NCBI RefSeq assembly: GCF_030517065.1
Contig: NZ_CP103950.1
Span: forward strand, 1,736,001-1,800,000
Length of the DNA: 64,000 nt
Source of the DNA: Riemerella columbina
GTDB taxonomy: Bacteria > Bacteroidota > Bacteroidia > Flavobacteriales > Weeksellaceae
Direction of reading: 5' to 3'
Position numbers and translations under genes: made by a program. The notes under the pieces are model-generated. The model saw nothing but the letters and a program-made list of their open reading frames with translations. It had not been told where the DNA came from and did not search any database. Positions 23,500-30,396 of this stretch are shown piece after piece (within the stretch, counting starts at the first letter, position 1; every line of letters starts with the position of its first letter).

Positions 23500-25407
23500 T
23501 TACTTTGTTACTATTTTTTGTGAGAAATTTTCACCTTTATCTGATACTGCAGTTACTACATAAGCCGCTTTATTGTTTTTTGGAAGTACAATTTCAAAAG
23601 CTTCTTGTGTATTAACATTATCTTTTGATAATACTACTCTACCTAGCATATCATATACCTTAACCTCTGCAGTTGTCCACGCTGTTCCAAAGTATAATTT
23701 ATGAACCTTAGCTTCTTCATCATAAACCACTTGGTTTTTAGAAGTTTCTACTTTAACCACATCCTCTTTTAATACTTTAGGTTTTCCATAGTATAAACCA
23801 AAATCCGAAACTGCAACAGGTATAGTAGCACCTTGTTTAATTTCTACAAACTGTTCTCCTGCCTTAATATAAAATTTTTCTCCTGACGATAATAATGATT
23901 GATTATCTGCTAGTAACTTAGCGTTCTCTCTAATCTCAAACTGGAAAAATCTAATTTTATCACTAAATATAGACAATGCAACTTCTTTTCCTTTGAAATC
24001 ATTTTCATTTGCCTCGTTGATGTACAACAAATATTTGTCTTCTAAACTTTTATCAATACCACCATCTATATTTTCTTCATAAGTTCCCATTATATTTTCT
24101 GGAGGTGTCGTAACTTGCGCTGTTACTTGTCCTGCTTTAGGCTTACCTGTAACAGCGTCATTATAAACAGCAAAATAACTTCTAGATAGTTTGTTCCCAT
24201 TTTCATCTAACGCGATAATACCTAACTGTTTTACTGTAGAGGCTCTTGATATTTTTTTATTAAAACTTTGGAGCTTATTATCAATTCTATTAGACTGCCC
24301 TGTTACAGTAGATACATTTTCAGGTCTAATTTGATATAAAAAACTTCTTAATTTATCAAAATCCAACTGTGCCTCTGTATTATCTTTTAGTTTAATCACA
24401 ACCGTTTGCATAGGTCTTACAACAGCTTCTGAAACATCTCCTAAAGCCCTCCCTGAACTATCATAAGTAATAAAAAGTGCGTTTGTTGCCTTAGTTGAAC
24501 CTTTTCCAGTTGTAATAACACCTCCTGGATCTAATCTAACCCCACGAATATTTGGGATAGCTTTCCCCAAATATCCTAAATCTATATTAGTCAGGAAAGG
24601 ATTACCAAATTGATAAATATTCTTACCATAGTTTCCTGTCCACATCTCTCCATCTGATTCTGCAAAATTATCCTGCAAGTAAGTGTTATATTTTTCTCTA
24701 TATTTGTTCCTTTTAGTTCCGTTTGGTCCAAAATCAATATTAGCACCTGCTCCAGATAGCGTTTCAGTAATTCCGTCTACATAAGGAACGCCCTTTACCA
24801 CATAAACCCCTCCATTAACGCTTGTAGTAGACGGATCAAAATCCTTAGCACCTAACATGAAATACATCGTGTTAGTTGTCGTTTGGCTTGTCACCCCTTT
24901 ATTCTGAGCGTATACCTCTGCATTTTTATAATATAGAATTTCATTTTGAGAATACCTTTTATCTTCAAAAGTCTTACTAAATTCACTATTAAGATCGGCT
25001 AAATTCTTTTGATAAAAAGGGAGAGCTATCTGCTGGTAGGTTCCATGTTTTTTATCCAAATATTCTTTATCTACAATACCTGTCACATCAGTCTGTGCTA
25101 CACCAGTAATGTACAATTGACCATATCTTAAAGCATTTACATTCTTATCTGTTATTCTAAGAATCAAGTTACCTCCGTCTGTTTTAGCGGTTGCGTTAGT
25201 ATTAACTGTTTTGAAACCACCACCATTTATCATGATGTTACCAGAATTATCGATAACGCCATTACCTATAGTCTTTACTTCTCCTCCACTATACAATAGC
25301 GCTCCTTCTGTTACATAAACAGTCGTATTGGGAGTAACAGTTGTAAGCTGGGCATTAGAGAAACTTATAAGCCCTAAGCTTCCCAACAACAATAATTGTT
25401 TTTTCAT
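23500..25407 (-). CDS. Large secreted protein with type IX secretion type A sorting domain
   Basis: 635 aa. A signal peptide (MKKQLLLLGSLGLISFSNA) is followed by a beta-rich region that begins with a cap-like repeat segment (GGEVKTIGNGVIDNSGNIMI), as in adhesin-type proteins. The C-terminal about 75 residues form a type A T9SS sorting domain: a VKVYDMLGRVVLSKDNV strand and closing KGENFSQKIVTK. It is thus expected to be exported through T9SS to the surface or medium. Function of the body is not recognised. First gene of an operon with the PID-CTERM-like protein. Confidence 0.83.
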   Translation of the reverse strand: MKKQLLLLGSLGLISFSNAQLTTVTPNTTVYVTEGALLYSGGEVKTIGNGVIDNSGNIMINGGGFKTVNTNATAKTDGGNLILRITDKNVNALRYGQLYITGVAQTDVTGIVDKEYLDKKHGTYQQIALPFYQKNLADLNSEFSKTFEDKRYSQNEILYYKNAEVYAQNKGVTSQTTTNTMYFMLGAKDFDPSTTSVNGGVYVVKGVPYVDGITETLSGAGANIDFGPNGTKRNKYREKYNTYLQDNFAESDGEMWTGNYGKNIYQFGNPFLTNIDLGYLGKAIPNIRGVRLDPGGVITTGKGSTKATNALFITYDSSGRALGDVSEAVVRPMQTVVIKLKDNTEAQLDFDKLRSFLYQIRPENVSTVTGQSNRIDNKLQSFNKKISRASTVKQLGIIALDENGNKLSRSYFAVYNDAVTGKPKAGQVTAQVTTPPENIMGTYEENIDGGIDKSLEDKYLLYINEANENDFKGKEVALSIFSDKIRFFQFEIRENAKLLADNQSLLSSGEKFYIKAGEQFVEIKQGATIPVAVSDFGLYYGKPKVLKEDVVKVETSKNQVVYDEEAKVHKLYFGTAWTTAEVKVYDMLGRVVLSKDNVNTQEAFEIVLPKNNKAAYVVTAVSDKGENFSQKIVTK

Positions 25408-25443
25408 TATTTATATTTGTTTTTACTGACATTTTTTCGGGTG

Positions 25444-25451
25444 CAAAGTTA
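25444..25451 (-). promoter_or_regulatory. -7 promoter box for the T9SS cargo operon
   Basis: TAACTTTG on the minus strand at 25451-25444, 36 bases before the ATG at 25407. Confidence 0.6.
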
Positions 25452-25489
25452 AGCCAAGTTTTATAAATATAAAAATTTTTATAATACTT

Positions 25490-26653
25490 TTATTTAATTT
25501 TTACACTCGTTACCTCATCTATATTAAACATATAGTCTTCTAAAACTTTTTCTGTCGTTCCTCTAAGTCCTCGGGCGCCTAAGCCCTTTTCTATCGTCTC
25601 ATCTACTATCTTTTCTAAGGCTTCATCGGTGATTTCTAAGTCTACACCATCCATAGCAAACAAGGCTCTAAACTGGTTCACAATAGAGTTTTTAGGCTCT
25701 TTCATGATTCTTATCATAGTTTCTTTGGTCAGTTTATCCAAATAGGTAATCACTGGGAAACGCCCTAAAAGTTCTGGAATTAGCCCAAATTTTCGCAAAT
25801 CTGTGGCATCCACGTGGTGCAAAATCTGTGCCTCATCATCTTCTTTCTTTAATTTTTCTTTGCTAAAGCCGATGGCTTGCTTGTTGAGGCGGCGTTCTAT
25901 AATCTCCTGAATGCCATCAAACGCACCACCTGCAATAAATAAAATATTCTGGGTATTAATCTGAATATATTTTTGGTCTGGATGCTTTCTTCCACCTTGT
26001 GGTGGCACATTCACGATGCTACCTTCTAACAGTTTCAAAAGCCCCTGCTGTACACCCTCGCCAGAGACATCTCTCGTGATGCTTGGGTTGTCTGATTTTC
26101 TGGCAATTTTATCAATTTCATCAATGAAAACAATGCCTTTTTCTGCCTTAGCCACATCATAATCCGCCACCATCAACAGCCGCGAGAGGATACTCTCCAC
26201 ATCCTCCCCCACATAACCAGCCTCGGTTAAAATGGTGGCATCTACGATACAAAATGGAACATTGAGCTCTCTTGCAATGGTCTTCGCCAATAGGGTTTTG
26301 CCCGTTCCCGTCTCGCCAATCATAATGATGTTGGACTTTTCTATCTCCACTTCTTTGTCCTCCTTTTCGGCGTGAAGGAGTCTTTTATAATGATTATAAA
26401 CCGCGATGGAGAGCTGCTTTTTGGCTTGGTCTTGCCCAATCACATACTCATCTAACGTTCGTTTTATTTCCTTAGGTTTTTTCAGCTCCGCGATGGATTG
26501 CGCAGGAGAAAAGCCCGCTGTTTCTATATTGTTCTTCACGAAAGCGTGTGCCTGCTCTATGCAGTTTTCGCAGATTAGACCATTCTGTCCAGAAACTAAC
26601 ATCTGTACTTCGTTTCTATGTCTGCCGCAAAAAGAACATTGGTTGTTATTCAT
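25490..26653 (-). CDS. clpX: ATP-dependent Clp protease ATPase subunit ClpX
   Basis: AAA+ unfoldase that feeds ClpP. Zinc-binding domain C6/C9/C28/C31, Walker A GETGTGKT at 113-120, pore loop GYVG at 146-149, Walker B VFIDEID at 175-181 and RKH loop at 222-224. An arginine-finger region precedes the C-terminal GLGARGLRG. At 387 aa it is shorter than most ClpX (about 410-425), ending 8-10 residues after the EDYMFNI segment. No clpP is adjacent. It follows the HIT gene by 50 bases. Confidence 0.95.
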   Translation of the reverse strand: MNNNQCSFCGRHRNEVQMLVSGQNGLICENCIEQAHAFVKNNIETAGFSPAQSIAELKKPKEIKRTLDEYVIGQDQAKKQLSIAVYNHYKRLLHAEKEDKEVEIEKSNIIMIGETGTGKTLLAKTIARELNVPFCIVDATILTEAGYVGEDVESILSRLLMVADYDVAKAEKGIVFIDEIDKIARKSDNPSITRDVSGEGVQQGLLKLLEGSIVNVPPQGGRKHPDQKYIQINTQNILFIAGGAFDGIQEIIERRLNKQAIGFSKEKLKKEDDEAQILHHVDATDLRKFGLIPELLGRFPVITYLDKLTKETMIRIMKEPKNSIVNQFRALFAMDGVDLEITDEALEKIVDETIEKGLGARGLRGTTEKVLEDYMFNIDEVTSVKIK

Positions 26654-26703
26654 ATTTTTCTATTTATCTGGTCGGTGCAGTGCTGCACTTGGATTGATGT
26701 TTT

Positions 26704-27099
26704 TTAGTTCTGTTGAGATTTAATTTTGTGCTGTATCTCTTGGTATTGCTCTGGCGATAGTTGCAATCTTTCTTTCTTAAAATTCAAATCTTCCACCGCC
26801 GTTAGTGGCACCAAATGGATATGGGCGTGGGGCACCTCTAAGCCTACCACGGCTACGCCAACTCTTTTTTCTGGATAAGTGGCACCCAACTGCTTAGCGA
26901 CCTGTTGTGCAAATACCCAAAGGTTCTTAAACGCCTCAGAGTCTAAGTCAAAAATTAAATCTACCTCTTGTTTGGGAATCACCAAGGTGTGCCCTTCTGC
27001 CAAAGGCATAATGTCTAAGAAAGCCAGATGCTGTTCATCTTCCGCCACCTTATAGGCAGGAATTTCGCCACTGATGATTTTAGAAAAAATAGACGCCAT
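26704..27099 (-). CDS. HIT family nucleotide hydrolase
   Basis: 131-aa histidine-triad protein with HAHIHLVPL at 91-99 and the opening ASIFSKIISGEIPAYKV typical of the Hint/HinT branch, which hydrolyses aminoacyl- or phosphoramidate nucleotides. Its promoter box (27122-27129) overlaps the greA stop codon, so it may be read both from greA and on its own. Confidence 0.93.
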   Translation of the reverse strand: MASIFSKIISGEIPAYKVAEDEQHLAFLDIMPLAEGHTLVIPKQEVDLIFDLDSEAFKNLWVFAQQVAKQLGATYPEKRVGVAVVGLEVPHAHIHLVPLTAVEDLNFKKERLQLSPEQYQEIQHKIKSQQN

Positions 27100-27121
27100 A
27101 GTCGGGTGTTTTTTAAGATTT

Positions 27122-27129
27122 CAAAGTTA
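27122..27129 (-). promoter_or_regulatory. -7 promoter box for the HIT gene
   Basis: TAACTTTG on the minus strand at 27129-27122, overlapping the end of greA and 22 bases before the HIT ATG. Confidence 0.5.
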
Positions 27130-27594
27130 CAAAGAAATATCCAATACCTCAAACGAAAGTTGGTTGCCATTCGGGAGTACAATTTCTGCTTGTTCACCGA
27201 TTTTCTTTCCTAAAAGCCCTTTGGCTATTGGCGTGTTGATGGATATCTTCCCTGATTTTAAGTCGCTTTCATTATCTGGTACCAACTTGAAGATTTGCTC
27301 TTTCTTGGTGGCTTTGTTCAGTAATTTTACGGTGGTTAGGATAGACACTTTGGAGATGTCTAGCTGGCTCTCATCTATCACTTTAGAATTGGCAATCAGG
27401 TCTTTAAGTTTTGATATTTTCATTTCTAAAAGCCCCTGTGCCTCTTTGGCAGCATCATATTCTGCGTTTTCAGAAAGGTCGCCTTTATCTCTTGCCTCTG
27501 CGATTTGCTGCGTTACTTTTGGACGCTCTACGGTTTCCAATTGTTCCAGCTCGGCTTTCATTTTTTCTAAGCCTTCTTTGGTTACATAAGCCAT
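27127..27594 (-). CDS. greA: Transcription elongation factor GreA
   Basis: Rescues backtracked RNA polymerase by stimulating transcript cleavage. 155 aa: N-terminal coiled coil beginning AYVTKEGLEKMKAELEQL with the tip acids in GDLSENAEYDAAKEAQ, and C-terminal FKBP-like domain ending LPNGNQLSFEVLDISL. Its promoter box is at 27671-27678, giving a leader of about 70 nt. Confidence 0.96.
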   Translation of the reverse strand: MAYVTKEGLEKMKAELEQLETVERPKVTQQIAEARDKGDLSENAEYDAAKEAQGLLEMKISKLKDLIANSKVIDESQLDISKVSILTTVKLLNKATKKEQIFKLVPDNESDLKSGKISINTPIAKGLLGKKIGEQAEIVLPNGNQLSFEVLDISL

Positions 27595-27670
27595 AATTTT
27601 CTTAATTTAGCGTTAGTATAAAAAAATAATCCGACATTTGCCGGACAATATTTAGCATTTAATAGAACTG

Positions 27671-27678
27671 CAAAGATA
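27671..27678 (-). promoter_or_regulatory. -7 promoter box for greA
   Basis: TATCTTTG on the minus strand at 27678-27671. Confidence 0.5.
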
Positions 27679-27692
27679 TAAATTTTATTTTA

Positions 27693-28148
27693 ATGAAAAG
27701 AAATCTTTTTTTAATTCTGTCCCTCATCGTGCTATCAATCAGTGCATTGAGCCTCAACCAATGTGGTCATAGAGAGGACACGGTCAACTGCTTCCCCAGC
27801 GTGCCCATCCAAGTGGATTTAAACCTCAACCTGCCTGCCTACCAGCCTTTATCTAACACTGGGCGCGGGTGGATGTATATTAACGAACAAAATTCTGGCA
27901 CCCGAGGGCTTATTGTCGTGCGCACCAAGCCTGGCGTTTTCAAAGTTTATGACAGAAATGCCCCCCACTTGTGTCCCACCCAAAACAGCACTTTGGAAGT
28001 GATTGACGGCATTAAAATCCGCTGTCCCGAAGATGGCGCCGAGTGGATTCTTCTCACTGGGCAGCCCTCCAAAGTGGCACAAATTCCGCCCAAAACCTAC
28101 CCCGTCTATTACGATGCCAGCACCCAAACGCTCTCCATAAAATATTAA
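27693..28148 (+). CDS. Rieske-fold-like envelope protein lacking canonical cluster ligands
   Basis: 151 aa with an N-terminal hydrophobic signal; C24 follows it (SLNQCG), but the lipobox is poor, so lipoprotein status is uncertain. The body resembles flavobacterial Rieske-like proteins: VYDRNAPHLCP stands where DxxCPH is expected and IRCPEDGAEW where CPxHG is expected. Thus A90 replaces the first Cys, D114 replaces the second His, and only H92 and C111 are kept. A normal [2Fe-2S] site is unlikely. It lies 2 bases before dtd and is co-transcribed. Confidence 0.6.
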   Translation: MKRNLFLILSLIVLSISALSLNQCGHREDTVNCFPSVPIQVDLNLNLPAYQPLSNTGRGWMYINEQNSGTRGLIVVRTKPGVFKVYDRNAPHLCPTQNSTLEVIDGIKIRCPEDGAEWILLTGQPSKVAQIPPKTYPVYYDASTQTLSIKY

Positions 28149-28150
28149 AT

Positions 28151-28600
28151 ATGAAAGTAGTGATACAACGCGTTTCCGAAGCTTCTGTAAAAGTGGAGGG
28201 ACAAACGGTAGGTGTCATCCCGCAAGGGTTGATGCTCCTGATTGGCATTGATGAACACGACACCACCACCGATGCCGATTGGCTAGTAAAGAAAATCCTC
28301 AACCTGCGTATTTTCAGCGATGAGGAGGGCAAAATGAACCGCTCTATCCAAGATATTCAAGGCGAGATTTTATGCATCAGCCAGTTTACTTTAATAGCGG
28401 ATTACAAAAAAGGGAACCGCCCCTCGTTCATCAGCGCGGCTAAGCCCGACCAAGCCATTCCACTTTTTGAGTATTTTAAAACCAAACTTTCACGCTCTGG
28501 GCTGCGGGTGGCTTCTGGAATTTTCGGCGCCGATATGAAAGTGGCTCTCATCAATGACGGTCCTGTAACTATTGTAATGGATTCTCAAACGAAGAAGTGA
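28151..28600 (+). CDS. dtd: D-aminoacyl-tRNA deacylase
   Basis: Proofreading enzyme hydrolysing D-aminoacyl-tRNA. 149 aa from ATG 28151 (MKVVIQRVSEASVKV), the conserved start; the open frame extends upstream inside the preceding gene. The catalytic-pocket motifs are SQFTL and the cross-subunit Gly-cisPro NDGPVTI near the C-terminus. Confidence 0.95.
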   Translation: MKVVIQRVSEASVKVEGQTVGVIPQGLMLLIGIDEHDTTTDADWLVKKILNLRIFSDEEGKMNRSIQDIQGEILCISQFTLIADYKKGNRPSFISAAKPDQAIPLFEYFKTKLSRSGLRVASGIFGADMKVALINDGPVTIVMDSQTKK

Positions 28601-28769
28601 AAGTGTTAGATTGTAAAATTGTGAAGATGTGAAGAAGTAAAAGGTGTAAGATGTGAAGAATTCAAGTTGTAGAGGAGATGAGAGAATGCATAAAAAAAAT
28701 AAAGAAATGATGACTTCGCTGAAAAGTGACAATTTGGTAAGGGTAAGGTGGAAAGGCTACACTAAAACC

Positions 28770-28840
28770 GGTAGTATCTCATAAACTGTGTAAGTTAAAA
28801 GAGGTTTTGAAAACTAATTTTCAAAACCTGGTAGTATCTC
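28770..28840. repeat. MITE-like block: hairpin flanked by 11-bp direct repeats
   Basis: GGTAGTATCTC occurs at 28770-28780 and 28830-28840. Between them AGGTTTTGAAAA (28802-28813) and TTTTCAAAACCT (28818-28829) form a perfect 12-bp hairpin with a 4-nt loop. The ATAAACTGTGTAAGTTAAAAG next to the left copy recalls the AANTGTGTAAA core of IS256-type ends, so an IS-end remnant is one possibility; no transposase is present. Confidence 0.5.
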
Positions 28841-28896
28841 TCTGTTTCCATCTATTGCACTCAATTTGATTTTCTTACAACCGCACTTATTTCAAA

Positions 28897-28924
28897 TAAA
28901 AAAGCTGCCCTTAGCGGGCAGCTT
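28897..28924 (-). terminator. Intrinsic terminator of the susCD operon
   Basis: On the minus strand AAGCTGCCC (28924-28916) pairs with GGGCAGCTT (28910-28902) around a 5-nt loop, followed by TTTTTT. It lies 40 bases after the susD stop. Confidence 0.9.
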
Positions 28925-28964
28925 TCCTCATTTATGCCTATCCAAGTCTTGGTCAATGACCATA

Positions 28965-30386
28965 TTATCGGTTGGCATTGATGTTTTTATCCAAATAAGG
29001 GTTGGCATCTATCTCCTGTTGTGGATATTGGTATATGAATTTGTAATCGTTGGCTTTTAAATCCAAAGGCTGTAGATGGTATGCACTTCTTTTAAGCGGT
29101 CTTGAAAGTCTTCTTGCATCGTAAAGCTCTACACCTATTTCTCCATAGAGTTCTTTTCTTCTTTCCACTAAAATTTCTTCTAAAAGGGCATTGCCAGTAT
29201 TGTGTTGCTCCACCGCTTTAGGGTCTCTATTTTTTTGTAGTTTATAAAGAATCTCTTGTGCTTTTGTGGTATTGCCCAATTGGTATTGTGCCTCTGCTGC
29301 AATAAGAATCATCTCTGGTGTTCTTATATAAGGGCAAGCCGCTTCACCTCTTTTAAATATAAACTTATGTGTACTATACTGTCTATAAGAACTTGCTTTA
29401 GGGTCATAATCAAATAGTTTTCTAATATCAGTATCACTAAATAAGTCATATAAACTTTTACTTATATAGGCATTGCTATACCCATCATTTTCCAATGACA
29501 AGTCTGTAAAAGAATGTGGTGCCATAGTCCAGTATACGCTCTGCCCTGCTTGCTGCCCATAGCCTAAAATCCATTCTTTGGAATCTAAAGTATTGAAACC
29601 ACTTGCATAAGCTGCTGCATCTAATGTAGCCTCTACACTACCTCCATATGCCAATTCTGCATATTGATAAGCCTTAGACCAATCTTTCTTCACTTGATAA
29701 ACTCTGGCTGCCAGCGCATAGCCTACTTGCTGATTTACAAATGCCTTAGAAGGTCTGCTCTGTGGTAACTCTGGAATAGCAGTTTCTAAATCATTGATAA
29801 TAAATTCATACACTTCCTTTGTAGTGCTTAGAGGGTGTGCCTCGCTAGAATAGGTTTCGTAAATAGGTATAGCAGGAAAGTCTTTAGCATAAGAGTATCC
29901 TAACTGAAAATCTTGTACTAACTCAAAATAAGCTAATGCACGAAGTACTTTGGCTCTTGCTATTAAGGATTTTTTTCCTGATTCTGATATCTTAGTACTT
30001 TCATTAACTCCACTAATGAACTCATTAACCTGACGAATTATCGTATAAAAATAATCCCAAGTAAAGTTGGCTCTTCTATGCACTGACAACCTTGTAATAT
30101 TACGATAATCATAAGAATACCAAGAACTAGGTACTATAAAATCTTCTCCTCTCACTGTTCGTGCGAAATATACACTTCCCAAATTAGAAGCATCTTGATT
30201 TACAAAGTTATAACGAAGTAAACTCAATATTCCTGTTAAATTTGCTTCAGCATTATCGCCATTTGCAAATACCATTTGAGAGCTTACTGCATTTGTTGGT
30301 TTAGGTTCATCTAGATACCTCTCACAAGAGATGGTAACCACTAATAATGTGGTCAATACTGTATTTTTAATATAATCTAATTTCAT
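28965..30386 (-). CDS. RagB/SusD family outer-membrane lipoprotein
   Basis: 473-aa surface lipoprotein that caps the SusC pore and binds ligand. Signal peptidase II site TISC at about residue 21 (VVTISCERYLDEPKPTN), SusD-like N-terminal TPR half (LIARAKVLRALAYFELVQDF) and the late EILVERRKELYGEIGVELYDARRL segment that marks RagB/SusD. I chose ATG 30386 (MKLDYIKNTV); the longer frame from 30407 would overlap susC and adds seven residues. It directly follows susC. The ligand is unknown; no glycan-active enzymes are nearby. Confidence 0.93.
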   Translation of the reverse strand: MKLDYIKNTVLTTLLVVTISCERYLDEPKPTNAVSSQMVFANGDNAEANLTGILSLLRYNFVNQDASNLGSVYFARTVRGEDFIVPSSWYSYDYRNITRLSVHRRANFTWDYFYTIIRQVNEFISGVNESTKISESGKKSLIARAKVLRALAYFELVQDFQLGYSYAKDFPAIPIYETYSSEAHPLSTTKEVYEFIINDLETAIPELPQSRPSKAFVNQQVGYALAARVYQVKKDWSKAYQYAELAYGGSVEATLDAAAYASGFNTLDSKEWILGYGQQAGQSVYWTMAPHSFTDLSLENDGYSNAYISKSLYDLFSDTDIRKLFDYDPKASSYRQYSTHKFIFKRGEAACPYIRTPEMILIAAEAQYQLGNTTKAQEILYKLQKNRDPKAVEQHNTGNALLEEILVERRKELYGEIGVELYDARRLSRPLKRSAYHLQPLDLKANDYKFIYQYPQQEIDANPYLDKNINANR

Positions 30387-30396
30387 TTTTTTATTT

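Larger units (their letters stand above)
28601..28964. other. Intergenic region with repeats and a hairpin
   Basis: 364 bases without a gene. The first part (28601-28680) is a degenerate simple repeat of GTGAAGATGTGAAGAAG type. A MITE-like block follows at 28770-28840, then the susD terminator at 28897-28924. No convincing open frame. Confidence 0.6.
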
